This document shows positions 1-8,600 of a stretch of 24,012 bases of DNA, piece after piece. The notes beneath the pieces were generated by a model. It was not told where the DNA came from. It was given only the letters and a program-made list of their open reading frames with translations, and did no database searches. Position numbers and translations under genes: made by a program. Source of the stretch: Penium margaritaceum (taxonomy: Eukaryota > Streptophyta > Zygnematophyceae > Desmidiales > Peniaceae); the NCBI GenBank assembly GCA_023375785.1, contig SZWC01000083.1, positions 66,390 to 90,401 of the forward strand, written 5' to 3'. The first letter of the stretch is position 1. Every line of letters starts with the position of its first letter.

Positions 1-2146
1 GGACTGCGGCCTCCAATGTTCGCTGGCGTGGAGCCTGTGAGAACTGGGCGAGCATGTTGACAGTGAAGGCAATGTCGGGCCGTGTCGTGGTGGCCAAGTA
101 CATGAGCGAACCGATGACTCGCAGGTACAGGGTCACATCGACTGGCTCCCCCAGGTCAGCTGGGTCATCCACCTTCAGGGCGGCCTGCCCCTCAGGGGTC
201 ATGGGCGTGGAAACCGTGCAAACGGCTGCAAGGAGGTCGGCAAAGCGCTCCCCCACATTCTCTGCGTAGCGTCCCTGATGGACACGGAGTGTGCGTCGGA
301 CACGGTCGCGCACGATCTCCATCCCCAAAAAGACAGAAGCCTCACTAAGATCTTTCATCTTGTAGGCCGAGGTGAGAACAGCCTTGGCACCGTTCACTGC
401 TCCCAGGTCGGGCGAGGCGATCAGAAGATCGTCCACGTAGACGAGGATGGCAGCAAGCGGTGCTGGGGACTGTGTGAGGAACATAGATGGGTCAGCATTG
501 CTCTGAACGTACCCAGCTCGTCTCAGCGTGCTGGTGATCTCCTGATTCCAGCAGCGAGGTGACTGTTTTAGGCCGTACAAGGCCTTTCGCAGCCGGTACA
601 CGCGACCGGTACCATCCTCAAAGCCGGGTGGCTGGACCATGTAGATTTCCTCCTCAAGGTCTCCATTCAGGAACGCGTTGTTGACATCCATCTGATGGAG
701 TTCCCAGTCATGCTGTGCCACCTGGCTCAGCAGAGTGAGCGTGGTCGTCATTCGACCAACAGGAGCAAAGGTCTCAGTGTAGTCCACGCCTGGGACCTGA
801 GAGAAGCCTTTTGCTGTTAGGCGCGCTTTGTAGTGTTCCACAGTGCCGTCTGGTTTTAGCTTCTTGCAGAGAACCCACTTGGCCTTGATGGCCTTGTGGT
901 TCTTCGGCAAGTCCACCAGCTCAAAGACGCCATGCTCTCGGATTCCATCGAGCTCAGCCTGGCAGGCAGCGCGCCACTGCTCAGCGTCAGGGGCTGACAG
1001 GGCCTCTTGCAGGCTGGTGGGATCGGGAGACAACACTGGCGCACTGCGTGTAGCCAGGGTATACGCCGCGGAGGGAGGTTCGACCGTCACCATGGACTCA
1101 GCGGCGTCCCGAGCAAGACCGCGCTCATGAGCAAGTAGTGCCATGCCCGTGGCATAGCCTGGGTGAACTTCAGTAAGGCCGTGAGCACTCAGGCCGAGGG
1201 CCTTCGTGCCCAGGTTACCGCTGACGATGCTGCGCGTGGGACGAGGGTGGAGACGTCCCCCGGGCGCCCGTGTGTAGGGGTCCGACGGGGTGGGAGCAGT
1301 GGGCGCCGATGACTCACACGCCGGTGTGGATTCCACGGCAGGTTCGCCACTTGAGGCTGGCGTGGCCTCAACAGCTGGGGGCGGGCCCACGGCAGACGCA
1401 GGCACATCCGTGGTCGGAGGCAAGGATGGCTCAGAGCCAGACATGGATGCGGAGGCAGGGTCAGACTGAGCCTCGGACGCGGAAGCAGGCGCAGGCTCCG
1501 ACAGAGCCTCAGATGCGGAGGCAGACTCGGACGTAGAATCAGACATGGGCGAGAGCTGTGAGTCAAGGGAAGAGGAGCGAGCCACAGACGGGGCGGGGCT
1601 GGGGATGCCGGTGGGCACACCCGCTGGGGACAGCCTAGGGGGTGCCGACGACGGAGTGACCGCACTGGACGGGGGCACTGTGCCAACCGTGCCAGGAGCC
1701 TCCCCCACACTACGGGGTCCGGAATACCCAGGGTCATCAGCAGCGCGCAGAGCGTGGATGCGAGCAAGGTCGCGGAAGGCGAGATGCTTGAAGAAGAGAG
1801 CGTCACGGGACTCCACGATGCGGCGGCGCTCAGGGTCCCAGAACCGCCAAGTCTTTGACCGCGGGGCGACGCCAACGAAGGCGTAGATGCGGCCCTGCGG
1901 GGAGAGCTTGCTCCCCTGCTGCTCTGGTGTGAACCAGACGCAGGCAAGGGCGCCCTTGACGCGGGTCAGGTGCAGGTCCGCACGACACCCGTACCACAGC
2001 TCGTAGGGCGTGCGGTGACCTGGGAGGGGGCCGTGGGGAATACGGTTCCAGACCCAGGTCATGTACGCCATGCCCTCAAAGGCAAAGGCCTCAGGCATGG
2101 CGTTGTCCGCGCGCATGGCACGGACTGCATCCTCCATAGTGCGGTT
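1..2146 (-). pseudogene. copia-1 pol: integrase C-terminal region, connector and reverse transcriptase (partial)
   Basis: Read on the minus strand, one frame stays open from just after the TAG at 2147 to the window edge. It starts with the integrase C-terminal part (a WDPERRR-like segment near 1830), runs through a Ser/Glu/Pro-rich connector (about 1740-1250) and ends in a copia-type RVT_2 reverse transcriptase. RT hallmarks seen are KARLTAKGFSQ, HQMDVNNAFLNG, YGLKQSPRCWN, the catalytic YVDDLL (YVDD codons at 428-439) and TTRPDIAF. The enzyme would copy element RNA into DNA inside cytoplasmic Gag particles. RNase H is cut off by the window edge. There is no start codon of its own because it belongs to a Gag-Pol polyprotein, and the upstream stop separates it from gag. 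The antisense frames here are shadows. Confidence 0.92.
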
Positions 2147-2581
2147 CTAGCGCTTGGAGACACCGTTCTGCTGGGGGGTGGCGGGGGCGGAGATGTTGTG
2201 GAAAACGCCAAGCTCGGTGAAGGAGAGGGCCATGTCACCGAGGTACTCATCGCCGCGGTCCGAGCGAAAGGTCTGAAGGCGGTGGGGAGACTGGCGCTCG
2301 GCCATGACCAGCCAAATGCGGACGGCAACAGCGGCATCGCTCTTTTGTCGCAGACTGTAGACCCAGCGCATGCGCGTGAAGTCATCAGTCAACGTCAGGA
2401 CGTAGCGACCACGGTCCTCCTGAAACTCGACGGGGAGAGGACCCATGAGGTCGGAGTGGACAAGCTCCAAGGGCCGACGGGCCCTGGAGACAGACGTAGG
2501 ATAAGTGGACCGGTGCATTTTGCCTTCAGCACAGGCCAGGCAGTCTTGAAGCGGGCGGCGTCTTGAAGGACGCCGCGTCAA
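2147..2581 (-). pseudogene. copia-1 integrase core (catalytic Glu replaced, ends in TAG)
   Basis: This is an rve-family integrase core, which joins element cDNA to host DNA. Visible motifs are the CxxC half of the zinc-binding HHCC domain (CLAC), ELVHSDLMGPL with the first catalytic Asp, TDDFTRMRW, FRSDRGDEYLG with the second Asp, and PQQNGVSKR. Copia integrases normally read NGVxER at the last motif, with Glu as the third catalytic residue; here the codon is AAG (Lys), then Arg, then TAG. So the active site is lost and the frame is stopped at the same place. The segment is one frame away from the protease and pre-integrase stretch upstream, which implies an indel near 2545-2560. The ATG at the upstream edge is only the first in frame and is not a real start. 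Confidence 0.88.
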
Positions 2582-3236
2582 GACCGAGAGCGGGCTGAGT
2601 GCGGATTAATCTGTCGACTACCCCCAGGTGCACATGACAGAGGCGTCGATGCAAGAGACGATGATGCTCAGGGGACAGAGCACCGGCAAAAACACGGGCA
2701 GTGGGAGACGGAGGCAAAGGGGGAACACTCACACAGGACCCGGAGATGTGATACAGATCATCGACGACCGTCCCACTGAGGACGGTCTCCTCGGTGTCAC
2801 GCACAAAGATGCAAGCATCGGCAGCTATGTGCGTGACACCCAGGCCCATCTTGGTGCATGCATGGACAGAGAACAGATTGAGTTCCAGATCAGGGACAAA
2901 GAGGAAGTCGGAGATGTATACGGGACCAGCGGGCCCGGTGAACTGCATAACCCCAACACCCTGGACAGGGACCTCATGGCCAGCCATAGTGCAGACAGAG
3001 CGAACAGTGCCAACAGGATGCAAGACGACGAAGGCGTCACGGCGACACGTCATGTGGTGAGTGGCACCAGAGTCAACGACCCAGGTGGCATCGGTGACGC
3101 GTGTACAAGGGGCAACGTGGCACTCGGCGACGGAACAGGGCGCGGCAGTGGGACGCTCAGCGGTGGACACAACAAGGCGACCAGCAGAGCGCACATGAGC
3201 AGCATGCAGCCAAGATACATCATCAGGTACGTCACG
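2526..3236 (-). pseudogene. copia-1 protease and GAG-pre-integrase segment (inner copy)
   Basis: The frame encodes an aspartic protease with WVVDSGATHHMTC (DSG codons at 3066-3074), a downstream VPDLELNLFSV segment typical of copia proteases, and the GAG-pre-integrase region with HHRLLHRRLCHVHLG, the His half of the integrase HHCC domain. The protease would cut the Gag-Pol polyprotein. The first 294 bases repeat the segment at 3238-3531 across an N. The frame is offset by one base from the gag frame beyond the N, and removing one 295-base unit would put both in register. It ends at a stop at 2526 after the inferred indel, while the integrase continues in another frame. Confidence 0.88.
2943..3236. 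repeat. 294-bp direct duplication, copy A
   Basis: This stretch matches 3238-3531 base for base without gaps except for six substitutions, all within its first ~40 bases. The two copies are separated only by a single ambiguous base at 3237. Both encode the same protease segment with the DSG motif. Probably an unmerged overlap between two sequence pieces. Confidence 0.95.
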
Positions 3237-3237
3237 N

Positions 3238-3531
3238 CTGCACAACCCCAACACCCTGGACAGGGACCTCATGGCCAGCTGCAGTGCGAACAGAGCGAAC
3301 AGTGCCAACAGGATGCAAGACGACGAAGGCGTCACGGCGACACGTCATGTGGTGAGTGGCACCAGAGTCAACGACCCAGGTGGCATCGGTGACGCGTGTA
3401 CAAGGGGCAACGTGGCACTCGGCGACGGAACAGGGCGCGGCAGTGGGACGCTCAGCGGTGGACACAACAAGGCGACCAGCAGAGCGCACATGAGCAGCAT
3501 GCAGCCAAGATACATCATCAGGTACGTCACG
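3238..3531. repeat. 294-bp direct duplication, copy B
   Basis: This is the second copy of the protease-encoding segment; its DSG codons are at 3361-3369. Its reading frame is continuous with the gag C-terminal frame at higher coordinates. Confidence 0.95.
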
Positions 3532-4476
3532 CGCACACGGCTGGGCATGGGGACCACCACAGGCATCATCACGCGATGACACAGACAGACCACAGGCGGT
3601 AGGATCCCTCGAGTTAGTCAACTCACTTGCACCTCCCTGAGATGAGCGCAGGGCAAGAAGCTGGTGCAGGTCGGCGATCGTTCTGTCGCGTTCGGCGAGC
3701 GCCTGGTCGCAAGGATCCGCGGAGGAGCCTGCAGTGACGGTGGACTCCTCTGGGATGGCTGCGGTAGTGGCTGCCGAGCGGGCGGTCGCACCGGACGCCT
3801 GGCGCATACGTGCCTCATGCGCCTGCTGCAGCCAACGGGTGACCTTGGCCCAGTCCAACGGGCGGCCGGTGAGGCGAGTGCAGTCAGGATAGCGATGGTC
3901 ACCTCCGCAGTTGAAGCACACGAGCCGTCGTCTCGTCGTGCTGCCGGATCCGTTGTTGCCACTGCTGCTGCCGCTGCCGCCGCCGCTGCTACTGCTCCCG
4001 CTGCTGCTGCTGCGGCTGACACTGCTGGTGCTGGTGCCGCCACTGGTCTCGCTGCTTGAGCCACCACCTGACGCTGTGCGGCCCTTCCTCCCCTGAGCTA
4101 GAGCAGCTGTAGCTGTAGACGATGGTGAGGGAGATGCGGCGGCAACTGCAGCTGAAGCTGTGCTGCGGCGAGCGCGGTTCGCGGCGTCAATGCCGGTGAC
4201 GTCCAGGAAGTGGAGGGTGGCCCAGCGCAGCAGGGTCCCGTCGCTCGCCATGTCGCGAAGCAGAGTCTGGTCGAAGTTGCTGAAGACGCGCGCGTAGTCG
4301 GGATGGATGCCGTAGAGAATGATCTGGAGAGCGGAGTACTGCGCAGGGGCGTCGTCGCCCAGCTTCTCGTACAGCTGTATCGCCGGGCGCCAGTAGTCAG
4401 CTGCTGACTCATGTGCAATCTGACAGAGGGAGTTGAAGTCGGCAAGGCGCTGGGACGTCAGGACCAAGGTGGCGCC
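3238..4476 (-). pseudogene. copia-1 gag C-terminal half with CCHC zinc knuckle, running into protease
   Basis: This open minus-strand stretch follows the TAG at 4477 in the same frame as the gag N-terminal half, so it is the rest of Gag and not a separate gene. It holds a capsid-like helical region (LADFNSLCQIAHESAADYW onward), a Ser/Gly-rich linker, and a zinc knuckle CFNCGGDHRYPDC (3880-3918), a short-spaced CX2CX3HX4C variant rather than the usual CX4H spacing. A segment with TIADLHQLLAL follows, then the protease DSG. Zinc knuckles bind element RNA during packaging. The fusion of knuckle and protease in one frame fits the single Gag-Pol polyprotein of copia elements. The first ATG (4467) is internal. 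Confidence 0.88.
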
Positions 4477-5478
4477 CTAAAAAAGAGTGACAGCCAGCAC
4501 CCACGCTTCGCGAGGGTTAGCTCCCGAGCCGGTCAGTGGATCGCCAAGGAACCAACTGAAGTCTTTGGTGAAGTCAGGGGCGGCCTTCATCAGACCGGTG
4601 GCGGCACGGACTGCCATCTGTGTCTGTGCGGGCTCAGATGCCTGGTATGGGGTGAGGTAATAGGCGAGGACTCCCTCCCTCATGGTCCACATGCGAAAGC
4701 GTGGCTCCCAGGACTTGAAGTCGTTCCCAGTTTGGAAGGCGGGTAGGTCCGACTCAAACCACTTGGGTGGCTTGACCGTCGGCAGAGCGACTAGTGGAGT
4801 CACTGCGGGACCGGGCATGGAGGAGGCCACCCCCTTGCCCAGGCGGGCCCTCGAAGCCAGTTCCTCAAAGCTCAGAGGGTGGCGAGATGAGCTCAAGACG
4901 GCGTCGGCGTTGGAGCTCGTACTTAGGAGGGCGGCATTGGCCTCGCGTGCTCTGTGGCTTGCCTCCAGGTGGATGAGGCGTGCACGCAACATCTCCTTCT
5001 CACCCTCCTCGCCAGAGTCGGAGAGGGTCTCCGCAACCTCGTCTGCATTGTCGTCGTGAGCGAGATGGTTTTCACTTGGGTCCGAGGACGGGTGCTGCTG
5101 CTGCTGCTAGATCTGCTGCTGCTGGGGCACTAAGCCCCTGATCAGGTCCTGCAACTCGGTGACCTGCTTTGTCAATGTGTTGCGGCTCTCCGCCTGTAAG
5201 TCAGCCAGTGCGCGTACTTGGCGTGCCAACGTTGTTGGGCTCGGCGGTCGCTGCTGCTGCTGCTGCAGCGGCGGCTGCTGCTGTTGTGGCGGCGGCTGCT
5301 GTTGTCGCTGCTGCTGTTGTTGTTGCTGCTGCTGCTGCAGTGGCTGCTATTGCTGTAGTGGCTGCTGTTGCTGCTGCTGCCGCTGTGGTGATGATGGCGG
5401 TGGCCGACGTTGACCGCTGACGGCACTGCCCTCGGCAGCTGCGTCGGCAGTCGTGCTGGAGGAGGTTGGCTTCGGCAT
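4477..5478 (-). pseudogene. copia-1 gag N-terminal half, poly-Gln rich, three TAG stops
   Basis: The likely start is the ATG at 5478-5476 (MPKPTSSST), which lies downstream of the primer site and repeat-rich leader. The frame runs through Gln-rich tracts (5400-5230, CAG/CAA codons), a Leu-rich segment that may form a coiled coil (LARQVRALADLQ, TKQVTELQDL), an acidic stretch, and a region with PPKWFESDLPAFQTGNDF and WTMREGVLAYYLTP that resembles plant copia Gag. Stops at 5347 and 5107 sit inside Gln runs, where CAG would be expected, and a third TAG at 4477 separates it from the C-terminal half. No frameshift is needed across these stops. Gag would form the particle shell. The assignment to Gag is by position and by its continuity with the zinc knuckle. 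Confidence 0.8.
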
Positions 5479-5534
5479 GGCGACCGGTTCCCTCCCCGTT
5501 TTTCCCTTCCATGGAACTCCTCCGTGGAACGTCT

Positions 5535-6150
5535 CCGCGGAACCTCCCCTCCACGGAACCTCCCCTCCGCGGAACTCCTCCGCGGAATGTCTCCGCGGGT
5601 CCCTTCCGCGGTACACCTCACTGCGGAAGCTCACCACGGATTACCGCGGATTACCGCGGATTACCGCGGTTTACCGCGGATTACCGCCGATTACCGCGGG
5701 CACATCATGATCGCGTTGGCGTGGAATGCGGCAAGGTGCTGCACAGGGCCACCACGGTCGCGCCGGTGTAGAATACGGCGTGATGCCGCGAGTAGCTGGT
5801 CAAAACGTTCCGCACCCGCCGCGGAGCGATCGCGTTCTGGACGCGGAGGGTGTGCCGCGGACTTGCGACCGCGGAGCAGCGGCGAGCAGCGCCGTTGTGT
5901 TCCGAAATGGCCGCGGAGGTGCTGCGGCGGAGCTGCGCGGATCCGCAAAAACACCGCGGATCTGCAGCGGCAACGTCACCGCGAGGTGACGAATTCGGAA
6001 CGCCAAGTGCCCTCCGCGGCACCGGACGCGCGTTCTGATGCGACCGCGCAGTTCCTGCATCCGCCGCGGAGGCTTTGTCACTGCGGAGCACCGCGGATTG
6101 TGCACGGAGCGGCTGCTGCTGTCGCGGAACGACCGCGGAACGACCGCGGG
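5535..6150. repeat. Array of 20 CCGCGG palindromes in the copia-1 leader
   Basis: Counting by eye gives exactly 20 CCGCGG hexamers in about 616 bases, most extended to CCGCGGA; chance would give fewer than one. The first ones (5535-5620) are spaced by CCTCCCCT/AACTCCT-like linkers, also with CCACGG and CCGTGG variants. The middle ones form a 10-bp tandem repeat, and the last ones are dispersed to 6150. Function unknown. Possible roles are RNA structure for packaging or a cytosine-methylation target. Confidence 0.95.
5634..5699. repeat. 10-bp tandem repeat, unit CGCGGATTAC
   Basis: Six consecutive copies of CGCGGATTAC with few changes (one CACGG, one GGTTT, one CGCCG variant), ending in a partial unit CGCGGG. 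It sits within the CCGCGG array. Confidence 0.95.
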
Positions 6151-6310
6151 CTTTTTAAAAAAAGGTCGGAGTGGTGGTGGGCCCTCCCAGGACCTTCCGC
6201 CGAGACCGTGGGCACTGCTGCTGCTGCTACTCAAGGCAACGGCTGCGGTTACTCACGGCTTCTGCGGCTGCTGCGTCTCTGCTATGCAGCTGTGCGAGCA
6301 CTGGCTCGCC

Positions 6311-6322
6311 GCTCTGATACCA
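6311..6322 (-). other. copia-1 primer binding site (initiator Met tRNA)
   Basis: The minus strand reads TGGTATCAGAGC, the plant copia primer site complementary to the 3' end of initiator Met tRNA, where reverse transcription starts. It fixes the element orientation and the inner edge of the 5' LTR. Confidence 0.93.
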
Positions 6323-7364
6323 TAAAAGATAGCTCCTAGCGATGCTGTTGCTAGCGTGGCAGTACAAGCTAGCCAGCTCACTCACTAGCACACACAGGTG
6401 CAGGTGAGAACAACAATGGGTTGGCTAGGGACACAAACACAAGTGTCAGAAGCTGCAAATGTTGAAATGTGCAGAGAGAAATGACAACTGAGGTCTGGGC
6501 AACCTAAATAGTGTCACGGACCTAGTGCACACACACGCGGCGCGCATGGGCGCTATTTTCTAGCAGGACAAAACAGTGGCGAAAACAAAGTTTTGGCCAT
6601 AATTTCCTGCAGACATGTCAGAACGACGAGCCATTTGAACCAGAACGGCCGCATCGACGAGATCTATGTCCCGATAGGCTGCACATCTACGTACTGTGAC
6701 ACAGCACGAATCTAAAAACTTCGGAAGCCTTCTTGGCGCCTATCGCCGCCGGATGCCAGCCTTCTGCCACCGTCGCCAGTCTCAGGGATCTGAACGTGAA
6801 TGGACATGAGCCGAGGGGTCACCCTAAGCTGTGTATGACACACACAACAACAGTTAGACGGCCGAAAACCCAAATTCCGGGCGTCGTCCGTTTTGCCTGA
6901 AAACTAGACCATACCATGATATGAATGCTGCAAACGCACTCGTGCGGTCAAAATTAGCTAGAAAAATAACAGTGAGGATTTATGGCTGCCCAAACCCAGG
7001 CAGCGCCAATACTAGTCTCTGGCGACAATAGTGGCATGCTAGAATGAGTTTTGGACCCTAAACATAGCAGGACGTTGCAGACGCAATAGTACAGTCAGAT
7101 CCAGCACTGGATGCATGCAGACAGCATCCGTAGCGACAGTGAGCGTCGGTGGCCCGACCGCCGTGGAGGCCTGCCGATGGAGCTGAGCACGTCGCCGGAG
7201 GGAGGAGGCTCCAGCGAACTCTCTGTCTTCCTCAGCGTGCGTCGGCTCCACCGGACGATACTCCAACATTGTCGAGTCTCGCTATCAGTCATCTACACGG
7301 CGATGTACACAAGCCGGGAGGACACAACAGAGCACAATGAGAGATGAGAAAAAAAAACCCAACA
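6323..7364 (-). repeat. 5' LTR of copia-1
   Basis: This is the non-coding stretch between the primer site and a TGTTGGG start on the minus strand (7364-7358), the usual first bases of copia LTRs. It shares islands with the other LTRs here. One is CAGATCCCTGA at 6782-6792 (also at 12427 and 7466). Another is a GTTCTGAC/GCCAAAA region, and a third is GTCATTTCTCTCT with CCCTAGCC near 6423-6430 (also near 17000 and 23831). The inner end reads CTTTTA instead of the usual CA, so that edge is uncertain by a few bases. LTRs carry the promoter and polyadenylation signals, but I could not place a TATA box with confidence. Confidence 0.75.
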
Positions 7365-7550
7365 GATGTGGTTGATTAATCTTTTAGTCCTGCATGTTGT
7401 GATTTGTGATGTTCTTGTCGTCCTGTACAGTTCACTGTAACCACTCGGTTGTGTCCATGCCCGTGCAGATCCCTGATATGGACCCAGGTGGTACTGGTGT
7501 GTTGTCTGGTGGTGGACTACCAGCTTGGAGCTGACCGACTACCGTCCACG
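7365..7550 (+). repeat. Fragment of a copia LTR, plus orientation
   Basis: This stretch resembles 12350-12540, the left part of the split LTR. Shared features are a CCACTC-GTGTCCATG run, then GCAGATCCCTGA (motif at 7466-7476), GACCCAG-TGGT, a GGTGGTGG run and a GGAGCTG/GCTGGACAGCTG region. It directly abuts the start of the copia-1 LTR, so copia-1 probably inserted into an older LTR. It has no coding content. Confidence 0.65.
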
Positions 7551-7552
7551 TC

Positions 7553-8600
7553 TCATTGGCAAGCCGTCGACTCGACTTTGTCGTTCGCGACCACCATGGA
7601 TTTGCTGGACTTGATGTAGTTGATGAACCCGACCTTCTAGACCTGGATATGCTTCTGTGCTTCGGAGTCAAGGCATCGCCGGTTGACCTTCTTGAGGAAG
7701 TGGTTTTGAGTGCCATTCAGGAGCGCCTTCTTGCCTTTTGCGTCCTTGCCACCTGCCTTTGCCTCCTCGGTGCACTCACGGGCCCAATGGCCCTCCTTGC
7801 TGCAGTTACGGCACACACCCTTCTTGGTGCCCTTCTTGGCCGCCATGTCCGCCACCTCCTTTGCCCCCGCTTCTGCCATCATGCATTTTGGTGACGAGGG
7901 CCGATGAGGACGACGAGGACTTCCCGCAGCTTCATCGCTGCACCTCATTGTGGATGCACTCTATGACTGCGCCATAGGTGGGCTTGTCCTCTGCCCACCC
8001 CCCCAAGACAGTAATAAGAGGGCTCCAATTGTGAAGAAGGGCCATGAGGAGGACCATCGCCTGCAATTGCGTGTCGATCTTCTACCCCACTTCATTACAC
8101 TGTGAGACGAGTGAATCAATCTGCAACGTGGCAGTGATGACATCATCTCCCTCCTCGATTATCACTGTAAACAGTTGCTTCATCGCGAAGATTTTATCTG
8201 CGAGTGGCTTGGATTGATGGATGGCGCGGAGTTTTTGCCGAGCTTCGGCTGCCAGCTCGCAACCCTGGAAGTAGCCCCACTGCGACTTGGCCGTCCCGGA
8301 TACCAGCAGCATGAGCGCCTCCTTGTTCTTCTTTGTGAAGGCCTCTTTCTGCGCTTCCATCGTCATTTCATCGAGGACTTCCGTTCCCTTCATGACCTCA
8401 AGCAACCCCTTATGCGCGAGGTGCAACTCGAAGTGCCACCTCCGTAGCCAGGGCCACCTGCATACTTCTGGATGGGCTGCGTCTCCTTCTGTGCCATTTG
8501 TGCATTCTTCAACTCGGGGAACTCAGCGCTTGATGGCGATGTCATCCCCGACAACGATCTCGTCCGCCGCAAAAGCCGTGAGCAATTTGTAGAATGGTCA
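7553..8600 (-). pseudogene. Gag fragment of a second copia lineage (UBN2-type gag plus CCHC knuckle)
   Basis: Three minus-strand pieces form a decayed Gag. At 8572-8082 a gag_2/UBN2-like region shows WHFELHLAHKGLLEVMKG, KPLADKIFAMKQLFT and DSLVSQCNEVG, the classic copia Gag core. After a TAG at 8082 the same frame continues with a LLMALLHNWSPLITVL helix. From 7948 a Lys-rich stretch leads to a canonical zinc knuckle CRNCSKEGHWAREC (7772-7813, CX2CX4HX4C). The 5' part is frameshifted near 8430. Downstream of about 7640 the frame ends, and no protease was found before the LTR fragment. This Gag is of a different type from copia-1 Gag, with other knuckle spacing and core motifs, so at least two copia lineages are mixed here. 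Confidence 0.82.

Larger units (their letters stand above)
5479..6310 (-). promoter_or_regulatory. copia-1 untranslated leader between primer site and gag
   Basis: About 830 bases lie between the primer site and the gag ATG. This is a long leader for a copia element, where dimerisation and packaging signals are expected. It is very GC-rich and dominated by CCGCGG palindromes and short tandem repeats, listed separately. Stop-free frames on the other strand are a result of base composition. Confidence 0.7.
1..7364 (-). mobile_element. Ty1/copia LTR retrotransposon copia-1 (3' end outside window)
   Basis: The minus strand carries, in order, an LTR, a Met-tRNA primer site, a leader, gag, protease, integrase and reverse transcriptase. 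Protease before integrase before RT is the diagnostic order of Ty1/copia (Pseudoviridae-like) elements. RNase H and the 3' LTR lie beyond the window start. The element is GC-rich compared with the other copia pieces here and its pol frame is open for over 2 kb, so it is probably the youngest copy. It is still defective: TAG stops at 2147, 4477, 5107 and 5347, a frameshift near 2550, and a 294-bp duplication around an N at 3237. What I see is the domain order and motifs; the relative age is inferred. Confidence 0.93.

Noticed and set aside
1189..1947. A 252-codon minus-strand frame, Pro/Leu/Arg-rich
   Set aside because: It is a shifted shadow of the pol connector, whose correct frame gives integrase and RT motifs on both sides.
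2526..3531. A real tandem duplication of the protease domain
   Set aside because: The single N at the junction, equal length and the frame that fits again when one copy is removed point to an assembly fault.
5159..5420. Plus-strand poly-Cys and poly-Ala frames
   Set aside because: They are alternative readings of the CAG-rich gag segment on the minus strand.
5410..6339. A 309-codon plus-strand open frame across the copia-1 leader, ending just past the primer site
   Set aside because: The region is very GC-rich and CCGCGG-dominated, which removes stops in several frames at once; the translation is Arg/Ala/Gly-rich with no domain and it is antisense to the element.
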